Assembly (NCBI RefSeq): GCF_006715055.1
Contig: NZ_VFMN01000001.1
Coordinates: 2,790,001-2,854,000, forward strand
DNA from: Lapillicoccus jejuensis
GTDB lineage: Bacteria; Actinomycetota; Actinomycetes; Actinomycetales; Dermatophilaceae
Direction: 5' to 3'
Length of the DNA: 64,000 bases
Below, one piece after another: positions 17,527-28,010 of the stretch; within the stretch, counting starts at the first letter, position 1, and each line of letters opens with the position of its first letter. The notes under the pieces are model-generated. The model worked only from the letters and a program-made list of their open reading frames with translations. It had not been told where the DNA came from and ran no database searches. Both the position numbers and the translations under genes were made by a program.

Positions 17527-17718
17527 ATGAGCACGTCTTCCACCGACTGGCCCCGCTCGATCCTGCGCTGCCCCGCCTGCCGGTCCGAGCTCGTCGACGC
17601 CGAGGGCCCCACCGGCCCGGAGCTGGTCTGCACCGACGGGTCCTGCGCCCGGGCCTACCGGGTCGACGACGGCGTCCCGGTGCTGCTCGTCCACGAGGCC
17701 CGTCGCCCCCAGGGCTGA
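17527..17718 (+). CDS. Trm112-like small zinc-ribbon protein
   Basis: 63 residues. Two Cys pairs (LRCPAC and a later CTDGSC) frame a rubredoxin-like zinc ribbon, and the C-terminal RAYRVDDGVPVLL is diagnostic of the Trm112/YcaR family. Eukaryotic Trm112 activates methyltransferases; bacterial members often sit between manB and a sugar isomerase, where their partner is unknown. Starts 44 bases after manB and ends 16 bases before the next gene, so it is probably co-transcribed. Confidence 0.88.
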   Translation: MSTSSTDWPRSILRCPACRSELVDAEGPTGPELVCTDGSCARAYRVDDGVPVLLVHEARRPQG

Positions 17719-17734
17719 GACGGGGGCCGCCGCC

Positions 17735-18931
17735 GTGCCGCACTTCGACGACTCGCTGGTCGACGACGAGGAGGCCGTCGCGCGGCTCGACTCGCGCGGG
17801 ACGCTGCGGGCGCTGGCCACCGCGGGCGCCCAGGTGCGCCAGGCCGTCCGCCTGTCCGAGGAGGCCGGCGTGGCCCGGGTCGGCGGCGGCGAGCGGCCCC
17901 GGTCGGTCGTCGTCGCGGCGACCGGCGGGTCGGCGGTCGTCGCCGACGTCCTCGAGCTGCTCGCCGAGCCCGGGTCGCCGGTGCCGGTGGCCGTGCGGCG
18001 CAACGTGCCGCTGCCCGGCTGGGTCGGCTCGCTCGACCTCGTCGTCGCCGTGTCGCAGTCGGGGCGGGCCCCCGGCCCGCTCGCGCTCGCCGCCGAGGCG
18101 GCCCGCCGCGGGGCGTCGCTGCTCACCGTCGGCGCGCCCGACTCGCCGCTCGCCGACGTCGCCGCCCGGGCCCGCGGGGTGCACGTGCCGACCCCGCCCG
18201 GTCCCGCGTCGTCGCGGACCGCCCTGTGGGCGCTGCTGACCCCCGTCGTCCTCGCCGCCGACGCCCTCGGGCTCGTCGCGGCCCGCCCGGCCGTGCTGGT
18301 CTCCGTCGCCGACCGGCTCGACGCCCAGGCCGAGCTGTTCCGCCCGGGCAGCGACACCTTCGTCAACCCTGCCAAGAGCCTGGCGCTCGAGCTGGCCGAC
18401 GGGGTCCCGGTCGTCCTCGGCGACGGCGCCCTCACCGGCGTGGCCGCCGCCCGGGCGGCCTCGATGCTGGCCCGCACGGCCCGGGTGCCGGCCACCTGGG
18501 GCCAGCTGCCGGACGCGGCCTCGCAGGTCGTCGCCTGCTTCGACGGCCCCTACAGCGACGCGGGGATCTCGCGCGGCGCGGGCCTGGGCGACCTGCGGGT
18601 GGACGACATCTTCGCCGACCCCTTCCTCGACGGCCCGCCCATGCCCCGGCTGCGCCTGCTCATGCTGCGCGACACCGCCGCCGAGGAGCGCGGCGGTCCC
18701 GACGGCGAGCAGGCGCAGGGCCGCCGGGTCGCCGACGCCGTCGTCCGGCTGGCCGCCGACGCCGGCGTCCGGGTCAGCCAGCACGACACCGAGGCGGGCC
18801 ACGCCCTCGAGCGGCTGGCCGGCCACGTCGCGCTCGTCGACTTCGCGGCGACGTACCTCTCGCTCGGGCTCGGGACCGACCCCGGCCTGTCACCGCACGT
18901 CGCCGACCTGCGCGACCTCACGGGGGAGTGA
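17735..18931 (+). CDS. SIS-domain sugar isomerase (bifunctional PGI/PMI-like)
   Basis: 398 residues with two SIS-type lobes: VVAATGGSAVVADVL and VAVSQSGRAPGPL (phosphosugar-binding Ser/Thr loops) in the first, and VVLGDGALTGVAAARAASML in the second. It resembles the actinobacterial and archaeal phosphoglucose/phosphomannose isomerase family and the Rv3256c neighbour of manB. Likely makes mannose-6-phosphate from fructose-6-phosphate in the cytoplasm, feeding ManB. GTG start. The catalytic residues of true PGI/PMI could not be confirmed by eye, so substrate is an inference from context. Confidence 0.85.
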   Translation: MPHFDDSLVDDEEAVARLDSRGTLRALATAGAQVRQAVRLSEEAGVARVGGGERPRSVVVAATGGSAVVADVLELLAEPGSPVPVAVRRNVPLPGWVGSLDLVVAVSQSGRAPGPLALAAEAARRGASLLTVGAPDSPLADVAARARGVHVPTPPGPASSRTALWALLTPVVLAADALGLVAARPAVLVSVADRLDAQAELFRPGSDTFVNPAKSLALELADGVPVVLGDGALTGVAAARAASMLARTARVPATWGQLPDAASQVVACFDGPYSDAGISRGAGLGDLRVDDIFADPFLDGPPMPRLRLLMLRDTAAEERGGPDGEQAQGRRVADAVVRLAADAGVRVSQHDTEAGHALERLAGHVALVDFAATYLSLGLGTDPGLSPHVADLRDLTGE

Positions 18932-18945
18932 CCGGGAGCGGCGCG

Positions 18946-18951
18946 TAGCGT
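18946..18951 (+). promoter_or_regulatory. -10 box TAGCGT before a leaderless ATG
   Basis: TAGCGT, seven bases, then ATG at 18959. It lies in the short gap after the SIS gene, so this small gene can be transcribed on its own. Confidence 0.45.
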
Positions 18952-18958
18952 CGGGGTC

Positions 18959-19258
18959 ATGCGCATCCCCACCTCCCTCGTCACCGCCGCCTCGCTCGTC
19001 GGCGGCTGGCAGGCCGCCCGGCGGACCGGGGTCCGACCGCTCGGCGGTGTCGTCCTCGCCGCCGGCGGCGCCGTCGCAGCCCGCGAGTGGTCGCGGCGCA
19101 CGACGCCCGCGACGACGGCCGCCCTCGTCGCGACCTACCTGGGCGCCTTCGGCCTCAGCCACCCGCTGGCCAAGCGGATCGGGGCGTGGCCGTCGGTGCT
19201 CGTCGTCGCGGCGGTCACCGCCGGGGCGTCGTACGTCGTCGCCGACCGGCGCCCCTGA
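18959..19258 (+). CDS. Small hypothetical membrane protein
   Basis: 99 residues with a start codon seven bases behind a -10 box. Two or three hydrophobic stretches are visible (LGGVVLAAGGAVAAREW, ALVATYLGAFGLSH, VLVVAAVTAGASYVV) separated by basic turns. No known motif recognised. Codon use matches its neighbours, so it is probably a real gene. Convergent with the YbaK-like gene. Confidence 0.65.
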   Translation: MRIPTSLVTAASLVGGWQAARRTGVRPLGGVVLAAGGAVAAREWSRRTTPATTAALVATYLGAFGLSHPLAKRIGAWPSVLVVAAVTAGASYVVADRRP

Positions 19259-19269
19259 GCGCGGAGCCC

Positions 19270-19803
19270 TCAGGCGGGCCGGGACAGCGCGAGCGCGCGG
19301 GCGCCCGGCAGGCGCAGCAGGTCCGCGGCCGGCAGCAGCAGCTTGCTCGAGCGCAGCCCGCTGCCGACGACGACGTCGCCGGCCGCCACGACGGCCTCGT
19401 CGACGAGCACGGGCCAGCCCTCGGGCAGCCCGACCGGGGTGATCCCGCCGAACTCCATGCCGGTCAGCCCGACCGCGTCGTCGTGGGCGGCGAAGGAGCA
19501 CTTGCGCGCGTCGAGCTCGGTGCGCACGACCCCGTTGACGTCGGCGCGCGTCGTGGCGAGCACGAGCACGGCGGCGTACGTCGTCGCCCCGCCGCGGCGG
19601 CCCGCGACGACGACGCAGTTGGCGCTCGCCCCGGGCGCGACGTCGTAGGCCGCGCAGAAGGCGGCCGTGTCGGCGAGGCCCGCGTCGATGCGCGCGACCC
19701 GCGCCCGCGGCACGAGGGCGGCCGCCGACGCGACCGGTGCGGCGACGAGGTCGAGGTGGTCGGCGAGCGGGAGCCAGTCGAGGGTGCCGGCGGCGGAGGG
19801 CAT
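19270..19803 (-). CDS. YbaK/EbsC-type aminoacyl-tRNA deacylase-like protein
   Basis: 177 residues, single YbaK fold. Signature segments: ANCVVVAG in the first half, DARKCSFA with the lysine-containing loop, TGMEFGGITPVGLP and the C-terminal VVGSGLRSSKLLL. Family members hydrolyse mischarged tRNAs in trans (Cys- or Ala-tRNAPro and others). The specificity cannot be read from sequence. ATG start with no special context; monocistronic by appearance. Confidence 0.88.
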   Translation of the reverse strand: MPSAAGTLDWLPLADHLDLVAAPVASAAALVPRARVARIDAGLADTAAFCAAYDVAPGASANCVVVAGRRGGATTYAAVLVLATTRADVNGVVRTELDARKCSFAAHDDAVGLTGMEFGGITPVGLPEGWPVLVDEAVVAAGDVVVGSGLRSSKLLLPAADLLRLPGARALALSRPA

Positions 19804-19838
19804 GCGGGAACGCTAGCCGCGCACCCCCCGGCCCGCGA

Positions 19839-21323
19839 TCAGGGGTGGCGCAGCAGGCGGTAGCCGTCCGCGACCGCGACGACCCGCCAGCCGGACCGGT
19901 CGACGAGGGCGTCGGCGAGGGGCGAGTCGACCGGGAGCACGGCCGCCGTCGCGCCGTACGACGCGAACGCGTCCTGCCAGCCGGGCTGGGTGAAGGCGGC
20001 CCGCTGGTAGCGGTCGAGGTAGTCCTGGTTGAACAGCTCGGTGCGGCCGTCGACGACGAGCGAGAGGTCGGGGTGGGCCCAGTCGAGCCAGCCGCCGACG
20101 TCGTACCAGTCGTAGACGACGGTCCCCGCGGGCAGCGCGTCGAGGGCGGCGTCGAGCCCGGTCGGGACCCGGGCCGCCCGGTCGCTCGCGGTGAGCAGGG
20201 ACGCCACGAGGACGACCAGCGCGGTCCCGGCGAGCAGAGCCCCCTCGACCCGCGGGAGGCGGCGGGGGGCGGGCGGGTCAGCGGGCCCGCGCAGGGCCTC
20301 GGTGACGAGCGGAGCCAGGAGGACCGCCCCGACGGCGACCGTGCGCAGCGCCAGCAGGCACGCGAGCAGGGCCGCCAGCCACAGGCCGACGCGCACCCAC
20401 GACCACGAGCGCCGACGGCGCGCCCACACCACCGCGACGGCGGCCAGGGCGAGGACGGGGACCGCCACCGTCGGGGTCCGCAGCGACGGCGCCGCCCACT
20501 CGGTCACGTACTGCGCCGTGTCGCCGACCCCCATCGCGGCGGTCAGCGTGCGGTAGCCGACCGGGGTCAGCAGCCCGGCCAGACCGGCGAGCACGGGGAC
20601 GAGGAGCAGCGGTCGCGCGGACCGCGGGTCGCGACCGGCCGCGCGCTCGTCGAGCAGGACGCCGACGGCGAGGACCGCGCCGACGAGGGGACCGAGGACC
20701 CAGAACCCGTGGCAGCACGCCCAGACCCAGGTGAGCCCGACGAGCCACCAGCGCGGTCGGCGGTCGTCGGCGCTCGCCAGCCACGCGCGCACGGTGACGG
20801 CGAGCAGCGCGAAGCTGACCAGCTGCGGTCGGGGACCGAGGCTCGGGGCGAGGCCGACGACGGCCACCGTCGTCCCGATGAGCGCCTGCAGCAGCGTGCC
20901 CCGCGAGCGGCACAGGGCGAGCACGGCCGCGACGACGAGGACGAGGCCGACCTGGCGCAGGACGACGACCCCGGCCAGGCCGTCCACCCGGGCCGCGAGG
21001 GCGAGCAGCACCTCGGGGGCCCACTCGTGCAGCACCCACGGCCGGGTGTTGAACGCGCTCCAGTCGTCCGCGGGCAGGAAGGACCAGGTGCGCAGCAGCT
21101 GCTCGCCGGCACGCAGGTGCCAGAACGTGTCCGGGTCGCCGACGGGGCCGTGGACGGCCCAGACGACCAGGGCCGGGACGGCGACGAGCAGGAGCCGCGG
21201 CACGACGGTGTCGAGCAGGCGACCGCGTCGGTCGCTCGACCCGGGCGACCCGGCACCGTCGGCAGTGCCCCGGGTCGGCGGGGTGCCGGTCGCGGGTCGC
21301 GCGGCCGGGTGGGTGAGGGTCAT
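19839..21323 (-). CDS. Polytopic membrane protein with extracytoplasmic C-terminal domain (GT-C-like), paralog A
   Basis: 494 residues, about ten membrane helices, then a soluble C-terminal domain of about 110 residues. An early GDPDTFWHLRAGEQLL motif places acidic residues just outside the first helix, as in GT-C glycosyltransferases. The C-terminal domain (ALPAGTVVYDW, VVDGRTELF, GWRVVAVADGYRLL) is shared with two other proteins in this window. AAGGAGG sits seven bases before the ATG. I infer a lipid-linked-sugar transferase or a scaffold related to it, but no activity is known. Divergent from the CDF transporter. Confidence 0.7.
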   Translation of the reverse strand: MTLTHPAARPATGTPPTRGTADGAGSPGSSDRRGRLLDTVVPRLLLVAVPALVVWAVHGPVGDPDTFWHLRAGEQLLRTWSFLPADDWSAFNTRPWVLHEWAPEVLLALAARVDGLAGVVVLRQVGLVLVVAAVLALCRSRGTLLQALIGTTVAVVGLAPSLGPRPQLVSFALLAVTVRAWLASADDRRPRWWLVGLTWVWACCHGFWVLGPLVGAVLAVGVLLDERAAGRDPRSARPLLLVPVLAGLAGLLTPVGYRTLTAAMGVGDTAQYVTEWAAPSLRTPTVAVPVLALAAVAVVWARRRRSWSWVRVGLWLAALLACLLALRTVAVGAVLLAPLVTEALRGPADPPAPRRLPRVEGALLAGTALVVLVASLLTASDRAARVPTGLDAALDALPAGTVVYDWYDVGGWLDWAHPDLSLVVDGRTELFNQDYLDRYQRAAFTQPGWQDAFASYGATAAVLPVDSPLADALVDRSGWRVVAVADGYRLLRHP

Positions 21324-21375
21324 CGGGGGGCCTCCTTCGACCTCGGGGCCACCCAGGGGGTTCCCAGGGAGCCAC

Positions 21376-21381
21376 TACGCT
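21376..21381 (+). promoter_or_regulatory. -10 box TACGCT before a leaderless ATG
   Basis: TACGCT, seven bases, then the ATG of the cation transporter at 21389. It lies within the 65-base divergent gap. Confidence 0.5.
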
Positions 21382-21388
21382 TCGGCCC

Positions 21389-22378
21389 ATGTCGACCGAG
21401 GGTGGGACCAGGGCCATCTACGCCGCGCTCGCGGCCAACCTCGGGATCGCGGTGACGAAGTTCGCCGCGTTCCTCCTCACCGGCAGCAGCTCGATGCTCG
21501 CCGAGTCCATCCACTCGGTCGCCGACTCCGGCAACCAGCTGCTGCTCCTGCTCGGCGGGCGCCGGGCGCGGCGGGAGGCCACGCCGCAGCACCCGTTCGG
21601 CTACGGCCGCGAGCGCTACTTCTGGGCCTTCGTCGTCTCGATCGTGCTGTTCAGCGTCGGCGGGCTCTTCGCGCTCTACGAGGCGTACCACAAGTGGGAG
21701 CACCCCGAGGGGATCAGCGACTGGGTGTGGGTGCCGTTCGTCGTCCTCGTCGTGAGCATCGGCCTCGAGGGCAACTCGTTCCGCACCGCGGTCCAGGAGT
21801 CCAACCCGCAGCGCGGGTCGCGCTCCTGGCCGCAGTTCGTCCGCAGCGCCAAGGCCCCCGAGCTGCCGGTCATCCTCCTCGAGGACCTCGCCGCGCTGCT
21901 CGGGCTCGTCTTCGCGCTCGTCGGCGTGACGCTGACCGTGGTCACCGGCGACGGGCGCTGGGACGCCGTCGGCACCGGGCTCATCGGCCTGCTGCTCGTC
22001 GCGGTCGCCGCCGTGCTCGCGGTCGAGATGAAGTCGCTGCTGCTCGGGGAGGCGGCCTCCCGGGAGAACGTCGCGGCCATCGAGGCCGCCGTCGCCGGGA
22101 CCGACGGCGTCGACCGGCTCATCCACATGCGCACGCTGCACGTCGGCCCGGAGGAGCTCGTCGTGGCCGCGAAGGTCGCCGTCACCGCCAGCGACAGCGC
22201 CGAGCTCGTCGCGTCGACGATCAACCGCGCCGAGCTGCACGCGCGCCAGGCCGTCCCCGGCCTGACCCTGCTGATGTACCTCGAGCCGGACATCGACCAC
22301 GGGGACGACGAGCCGCGGCCCGCGTGGGACCCCGAGACGCCGCCCGCCCAGGTCCCGCCGCCGGCCGGACCGGCCTAG
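21389..22378 (+). CDS. Cation diffusion facilitator family transporter
   Basis: 329 residues. Six-helix CDF core: first helix ALAANLGIAVTKF, metal-site H42 and D46 in the second (IHSVADSG), and an EDLAALLG motif (E165, D166) in the fifth. A cytoplasmic C-terminal alpha/beta domain follows (from about residue 230). CDF proteins export divalent metals such as Zn, Fe or Mn in exchange for protons. The long loop HKWEHPEGISDW between helices 3 and 4 is seen in the CzcD-like subgroup annotated in actinobacteria. Metal specificity is not determined. Confidence 0.92.
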   Translation: MSTEGGTRAIYAALAANLGIAVTKFAAFLLTGSSSMLAESIHSVADSGNQLLLLLGGRRARREATPQHPFGYGRERYFWAFVVSIVLFSVGGLFALYEAYHKWEHPEGISDWVWVPFVVLVVSIGLEGNSFRTAVQESNPQRGSRSWPQFVRSAKAPELPVILLEDLAALLGLVFALVGVTLTVVTGDGRWDAVGTGLIGLLLVAVAAVLAVEMKSLLLGEAASRENVAAIEAAVAGTDGVDRLIHMRTLHVGPEELVVAAKVAVTASDSAELVASTINRAELHARQAVPGLTLLMYLEPDIDHGDDEPRPAWDPETPPAQVPPPAGPA

Positions 22379-22401
22379 GTCCCCCCGGCCGGGACGCGGC
22401 C

Positions 22402-24759
22402 TCATGCGCCCGGCTCCGTCGCCGGCTCCGTCGCCGGCTCCGTCGTCGTGCGCTGGGTGACCCCGACGCGGACGGCCGGGTCGGCCACGACGGCCCGCAC
22501 GACCTGCAGGCGCCCGGTGACCCGGTGCCCGTCGGGGCCCGTGGCGTCGGGGCCGGTGACCCGGACCGGGACGTGGGTGACCCCGCCGGTCGCCGTCACC
22601 CTCGCCCGCAGCAGGACCGACCCACCCGTCGCCCCGGTGGGGGCCGAGCCCGGCAGGTCGACGGTGCGCGGGCGCGCGTCGACCCCGGTGAAGCGCAGGA
22701 CGAGCGTGACCTCCTGGGGCCGGCCGGTGAGGTTGCCGACGACGAGGTCGGTCCCGTCGTCGACCCACTGGTAGCGCTCGCCGCCGCGGCCGGACGTCGC
22801 GGACGCGCCGTCGGTCAGGTCGACGACGACGGGGTGCAGCACGGCGTCCCGGCGGGCGGCGAGGGCGCGGGCGCCGTCGCGGGCCAGCAGGGCGTCGTAC
22901 CGGCTGCGGAGGGGGAAGGCGGTGAGCCGGCCGTCGTCGCTCGTGGCGAGGGGGCCGCCGAGGAGCGTGCGGAGCGCGCTGGTGGGGTCGTCGGCGCCGT
23001 AGCCGGCGTGGTCGACCTGGACGGCGCAGAACCCGGCGGCCGCGAGGTCGTCGACGAGGGAGGGGAGGTCGCCCTGGGGGAGGGCGAGCTGCCAGTCGGC
23101 CGCCGCCGTCCCGCGCATCGCGCCGTAGCTCCAGCGCAGCGACCGCCCGGTGAGGGTGGGCCGCAGCGGGTCGTAGTCGCCCATCCGCTGCAGGGGACCG
23201 TTCTCCGGGTAGCGCATCACCGGCGCCTCGAAGACGGCGCAGCCGGCGGGCAGCGCCGCCTCGAGCCGGTCGGTGTACGACGTCAGCGTGGCCAGGGCCG
23301 CCCGCTGGGCGGCCCAGTCGGGCGCCAGGGCGGGGTTGGTCTGGTCCGCGACGCCGACGGCCAGCACGACGGCGCAGGCCACAGCGCCGACGAGGCGACG
23401 GCGCCGCAGGAGCGCGGTGAGGCCGAGACCGACGGCGAGCAGCCCCAGCAGCGCGACGAGCAGGGACAGCCGCGACCAGGTGCGCAGCTGCGGGGTGACG
23501 AGGAGGGCGACGAGGGAGCCCAGCCCCCCGCGGACGTAGAAGGCGAGCGCGGCCGGCAGCAGGAGGCCGAGCACGGTGACGAGCGGGGCGGCCCGGCGAC
23601 CGGTCCGGCCGACGGCGGCCCGGGCCAGCAGCACGAGCAGCCCGACGCAGCCGAGCAGCGCGACGACGCCGATGGCCGACGACTCCGACGTGGCCGGCAG
23701 GCCGAGCTCCTGGTAGCGGGTGGTCAGCGCGGCGAGCGCGGCGTCGCGGTGGCCGGACCACGGCAGCACGAGGTCGGTCAGCTTGCCGGCGAACTGCTCG
23801 CTGTCGCCGACGGTGCGCTCGGCGAGGCCGCCGGTCACCGTCTGCCCGCGGGTGGTCCAGCGGCTGCGCAGCAGCGAGCCGCCGGTCGTGGCGAGCAGCA
23901 GCGCGAGGGGGACGGCGGCCCGCAGCAGCGGGCCGAGCCCGGGCCGGCGCAGCCGGCGCACGACGAGCGCGACGAGCAGCAGCAGCGCGGTGAAGGCGGC
24001 GTAGTAGACCCCGGTCAGACCGACGGTGACGACGAGCAGCAGCGAGCGGGCGTCCCACCACTGCGCGGCGCGCCGCAGCCGCGGGGTGGGGCGGCGCGGG
24101 CTCCGCAGCACCGGGCCGCCGCGGGCGGTCGTGACGACGAGCCACATCCCGAGCGGCACGGCCCAGTAGGCCGCGAGGAAGAGGTGCGCGAAGCGGGTCT
24201 GGTGCGCGGGGACGACGGAGAACAGCACGCCCACGACGACCGCCGCCGCCGGGTGCGCCCCCAGCCGCCGCGCCAGCCAGTGCGCGGTGAGGGCGCTCGC
24301 CGGGAAGCCGAGGACGAAGTAGAGCGCGGCGACCGTGGTCGGCGAGCCCGACAGCAGCCCGAGCAGGCGCACGAGGACGAGGTGCAGGTCGTCGGCGGTG
24401 GCGAAGAAGCCCGCGACCTGTCCGTAGGGCGCCCCGACGTGCGGGTCCAGGCCCCACGCGCCACCGTCGAGCACGGCGCGGACCTGCGACTGGTAGACCA
24501 GCGCGTCACCGGAGAGGTCGACCGGGGTGCCCGGGCGCCAGTCCCACAGCCGCAGGGTCGTCGCCGTGACGGCGCAGGAGAGCAGCAGCGTGGCCAGCGG
24601 AGCGCCCGCGGCGTGGGTGACCCGCCGCGCCCGCGCGCCGTACCGGGCCCGGCGTCCGTCCGACGCGGCCGCGGCGGCGCCGGTGGCGGCCGGACGCGGC
24701 GGCGCCCCCGGGACGACCGGGCGCGCGCGCAGCACGGTCGACGGGGAGCTGGACGCCAC
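22402..24759 (-). CDS. Large polytopic membrane protein, GT-C / sugar-translocase-like
   Basis: 785 residues: a disordered Ala/Arg-rich N-terminus, one membrane helix, an extracytoplasmic loop with DLSGDALVYQSQVRA and a GLDPHVGAPYG segment, about ten further helices, then a soluble C-terminal region. The acidic first loop and topology match GT-C-type glycosyltransferases and bacterial sugar-translocase-like proteins. The end carries TEPATEPATEP from a 12-bp tandem repeat. GTG start. No donor or acceptor can be named. It ends 23 bases from the convergent CDF gene. Confidence 0.68.
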   Translation of the reverse strand: MASSSPSTVLRARPVVPGAPPRPAATGAAAAASDGRRARYGARARRVTHAAGAPLATLLLSCAVTATTLRLWDWRPGTPVDLSGDALVYQSQVRAVLDGGAWGLDPHVGAPYGQVAGFFATADDLHLVLVRLLGLLSGSPTTVAALYFVLGFPASALTAHWLARRLGAHPAAAVVVGVLFSVVPAHQTRFAHLFLAAYWAVPLGMWLVVTTARGGPVLRSPRRPTPRLRRAAQWWDARSLLLVVTVGLTGVYYAAFTALLLLVALVVRRLRRPGLGPLLRAAVPLALLLATTGGSLLRSRWTTRGQTVTGGLAERTVGDSEQFAGKLTDLVLPWSGHRDAALAALTTRYQELGLPATSESSAIGVVALLGCVGLLVLLARAAVGRTGRRAAPLVTVLGLLLPAALAFYVRGGLGSLVALLVTPQLRTWSRLSLLVALLGLLAVGLGLTALLRRRRLVGAVACAVVLAVGVADQTNPALAPDWAAQRAALATLTSYTDRLEAALPAGCAVFEAPVMRYPENGPLQRMGDYDPLRPTLTGRSLRWSYGAMRGTAAADWQLALPQGDLPSLVDDLAAAGFCAVQVDHAGYGADDPTSALRTLLGGPLATSDDGRLTAFPLRSRYDALLARDGARALAARRDAVLHPVVVDLTDGASATSGRGGERYQWVDDGTDLVVGNLTGRPQEVTLVLRFTGVDARPRTVDLPGSAPTGATGGSVLLRARVTATGGVTHVPVRVTGPDATGPDGHRVTGRLQVVRAVVADPAVRVGVTQRTTTEPATEPATEPGA
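22411..22446. repeat. Three tandem 12-bp units inside the membrane-protein gene
   Basis: Unit CGGCTCCGTCGC, repeated three times with the last copy ending in T. It encodes the Thr-Glu-Pro-Ala repeats at the C-terminus and looks like replication slippage. Confidence 0.7.
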
Positions 24760-24850
24760 GACCGCTCCATCGGCCCCGCGGGGGGTGCGGATGAGGGGAA
24801 ACGGCGGCGGACCCTGCCGCCCGTCGCGGGCCGGTGACCTGCGGGAACTA

Positions 24851-24879
24851 TGCCGTGCCCCACGGGGTGGGGCACGGCA
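24851..24879. terminator. Perfect 13-bp hairpin
   Basis: Arms TGCCGTGCCCCAC and GTGGGGCACGGCA with a three-base loop, 34 bases downstream of the MFS gene stop. Ends the minus-strand MFS transcript before the GT-C-like gene. Confidence 0.8.
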
Positions 24880-24912
24880 CAGTGCACGGGCGGGGCCTCT
24901 GCCCGCCTCGGT

Positions 24913-26217
24913 CTACGCCGGCAACGGCCGGTGGGCGGTCTCGCGCAGGGCGACCGCGTAGACGACGAGCGAGACGAGGCAGAGCGCGCTGAGGTACCAG
25001 GGGAAGAGGGTGCCGTGCCCGGCGTCCTTGAGGGCCGTGCCGACGTACGGCGCCGTGCCGCCGAAAAGCGCGACGGACAGCGAGTACGGGAAGCCGATGC
25101 CGCTCGCGCGGACCCGGGCCGGGAAGACCTCGGCGTTCACCGCGGCGGCGATCGAGGTGTACATGGCGAGGAAGACCATCCCCGTGCCCTGGACGAGCAG
25201 CAGCCGCCCGGCCCCGTCGTCGAGCAGCGCCAGCCCGGGGACGGTGAGCAGGACGAACGCGGCGGCGAAGGTCAGCAGCAGCGGCCTGCGCCCGACCCGG
25301 TCGGACAGCATCCCCATGAGCGGGTTGAGGACCATGAAGAACACCAGCGCGACGGTGCCGACCCACAGCGCCGTCCCCTTGGGCACGCCGGCGTACGTGT
25401 TGGCGTAGGTCGGCAGGTAGGTCGTCCACGTGTAGTAGGCGATCGTCCCGGCCACGGTGATCCCGACGATGAGCAGGGACTGGCGCGGGTGGTGGCGCAG
25501 CGCGTCGAGCAGCCCGGGGCGTCGCACGCGCCCTGAGCGCAGGTCGTCGGCGTCGGCGAGGGTCTCGCGGGCGCCGCGGCGGATGAGCAGGCCGACGAGG
25601 CTGAGCAGCGCGCCGACCGCGAAGGGGACCCGCCAGCCCCACGACGACATGGCGTCGTCGGACAGCGTGGACGCGAGCACCGCGGCGAGGCCGGAGGCGA
25701 GCAGCTGCCCGATCGTCGTCGAGACGTACTGGAAGCTGGAGAAGAACCCGCGCCGGTGCGGGGGCGCCGACTCGACGAGAAAGGTCGTCGACGCCGCGAA
25801 CTCCCCGCCGACCGACAGCCCCTGGACGAGCCGGGCGACGACGAGCAGGACGGGGGACAGGACCCCCACCTGCGCGTACGTCGGCAGCACCGCGACGAGC
25901 AGCGACCCCGCACCCATGAGCAGGATGGTCAGCGTGAGGGCGGCCTTGCGCCCCAGCCGGTCGGCGACCGCCCCCATGAGCAGCCCGCCGACCGGGCGCA
26001 TGAAGAACCCGACCGCGAAGACGGCGAACGCGTCGAGCAGCGAGGTCAGGCCGCCCTCGCCCTTCGGGAAGACCTGGGTCGCGAAGTACGTCGCGAGGAA
26101 CGAGTAGGCGTACCAGTCGTACCACTCGACGAGGTTGCCGACGCTCGCCGCGGCGAGCTGGCGGGGCGAGGACAGGCGTTCCGGGCTGACCGTGGTGGGG
26201 GCGCTCACCGTCTCCAC
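24913..26217 (-). CDS. MFS transporter, metabolite:H+ symporter (MHS) family
   Basis: 434 residues, twelve predicted helices. N-terminal [14 protein letters not shown] and [15 protein letters not shown] (the MFS motif A loop), [12 protein letters not shown] in helix 5 and LSDRVGRRP in the second half are characteristic of the MHS group (KgtP, ProP, ShiA). These import organic acids, osmolytes or aromatic acids with protons. The substrate cannot be told apart by sequence. GTG start; a second in-frame GTG five codons later is possible. Divergent from ahcY, so no functional link is implied. Confidence 0.9.
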   Translation of the reverse strand: METVSAPTTVSPERLSSPRQLAAASVGNLVEWYDWYAYSFLATYFATQVFPKGEGGLTSLLDAFAVFAVGFFMRPVGGLLMGAVADRLGRKAALTLTILLMGAGSLLVAVLPTYAQVGVLSPVLLVVARLVQGLSVGGEFAASTTFLVESAPPHRRGFFSSFQYVSTTIGQLLASGLAAVLASTLSDDAMSSWGWRVPFAVGALLSLVGLLIRRGARETLADADDLRSGRVRRPGLLDALRHHPRQSLLIVGITVAGTIAYYTWTTYLPTYANTYAGVPKGTALWVGTVALVFFMVLNPLMGMLSDRVGRRPLLLTFAAAFVLLTVPGLALLDDGAGRLLLVQGTGMVFLAMYTSIAAAVNAEVFPARVRASGIGFPYSLSVALFGGTAPYVGTALKDAGHGTLFPWYLSALCLVSLVVYAVALRETAHRPLPA

Positions 26218-26289
26218 ACAACCACAGCCGCCCCACAGCCGCTCGGCGGTGGGCGCGGCGGGGGGTCGGCGACGCCGTACGGGCTCCGG

Positions 26290-26295
26290 TAAACT
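26290..26295 (+). promoter_or_regulatory. ahcY -10 box TAAACT
   Basis: TAAACT preceded by GG and followed by a run of G. Start predicted near 26302. The -35 region is weak. The leader to the ahcY ATG is about 90 bases and highly structured. Confidence 0.6.
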
Positions 26296-26302
26296 GGGGG
26301 CA

Positions 26303-26356
26303 GCCGGCGTGGGTGATGCCCCGCGAGCACGACGCGCCCAGATGGGCTACGCCGGG
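26303..26356 (+). ncRNA. Structured 5' leader of ahcY (candidate cis-regulatory RNA)
   Basis: A perfect 7-bp closing stem pairs CCGGCGT (26304-26310) with ACGCCGG (26349-26355). Inside are a short GGG/CCC stem and a GCCC-AGAT-GGGC hairpin (26336-26347), with a possible CGCG/CGCG stem between, giving a three- or four-way junction. It begins at the predicted transcript start and ends 37 bases before the ahcY ATG. It does not match the SAH or SAM riboswitch consensus as I know it. Given the GC content, chance pairing is possible. Confidence 0.4.
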
Positions 26357-26392
26357 TCCGACACCTTCGATCACACTGGAAGTGGGTTCCCC

Positions 26393-27829
<1,437 letters not shown>

Positions 27830-27872
27830 GTCGCTCGGCCCACCCGGGCCGTCGGCGAGGAGCCCGTACGAC

Positions 27873-27906
27873 GCGTGCCGTCCACCCCGTGGGGTGGGCG
27901 GCACGC
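27873..27906 (+). terminator. ahcY terminator hairpin
   Basis: Arms of 16 bases (GCGTGCCGTCCACCCC with GGGGTGGGCGGCACGC, one G-U pair) and a two-base centre, 43 bases after the ahcY stop. Separates ahcY from the GT87-TadE gene. Confidence 0.8.
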
Positions 27907-27961
27907 TCGCGTGTCCGGCCAGGACGGGGTGGCCGAACGGTCGATGCGACCTATTCGCCCC

Positions 27962-28000
27962 TTAGGTACGTTTTGGGTCAGCCTTTCCCCCGTCGTGAGG
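27962..28000 (+). promoter_or_regulatory. AT-rich promoter patch and ribosome-binding site before the GT87-TadE gene
   Basis: The AT-richest stretch of this gap contains overlapping -10-like hexamers (TTAGGT at 27962, TACGTT at 27967). A GAGG at 27997-28000, within the palindrome GAGGTCACCTC, lies ten bases before the GTG. The exact start cannot be chosen. Confidence 0.4.
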
Positions 28001-28010
28001 TCACCTCCCC

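Noticed and set aside
26290-26392. Known SAH or SAM riboswitch before ahcY
   Set aside because: The conserved core sequences of those riboswitch classes are not present as I recall them; kept only as an unassigned structured leader.
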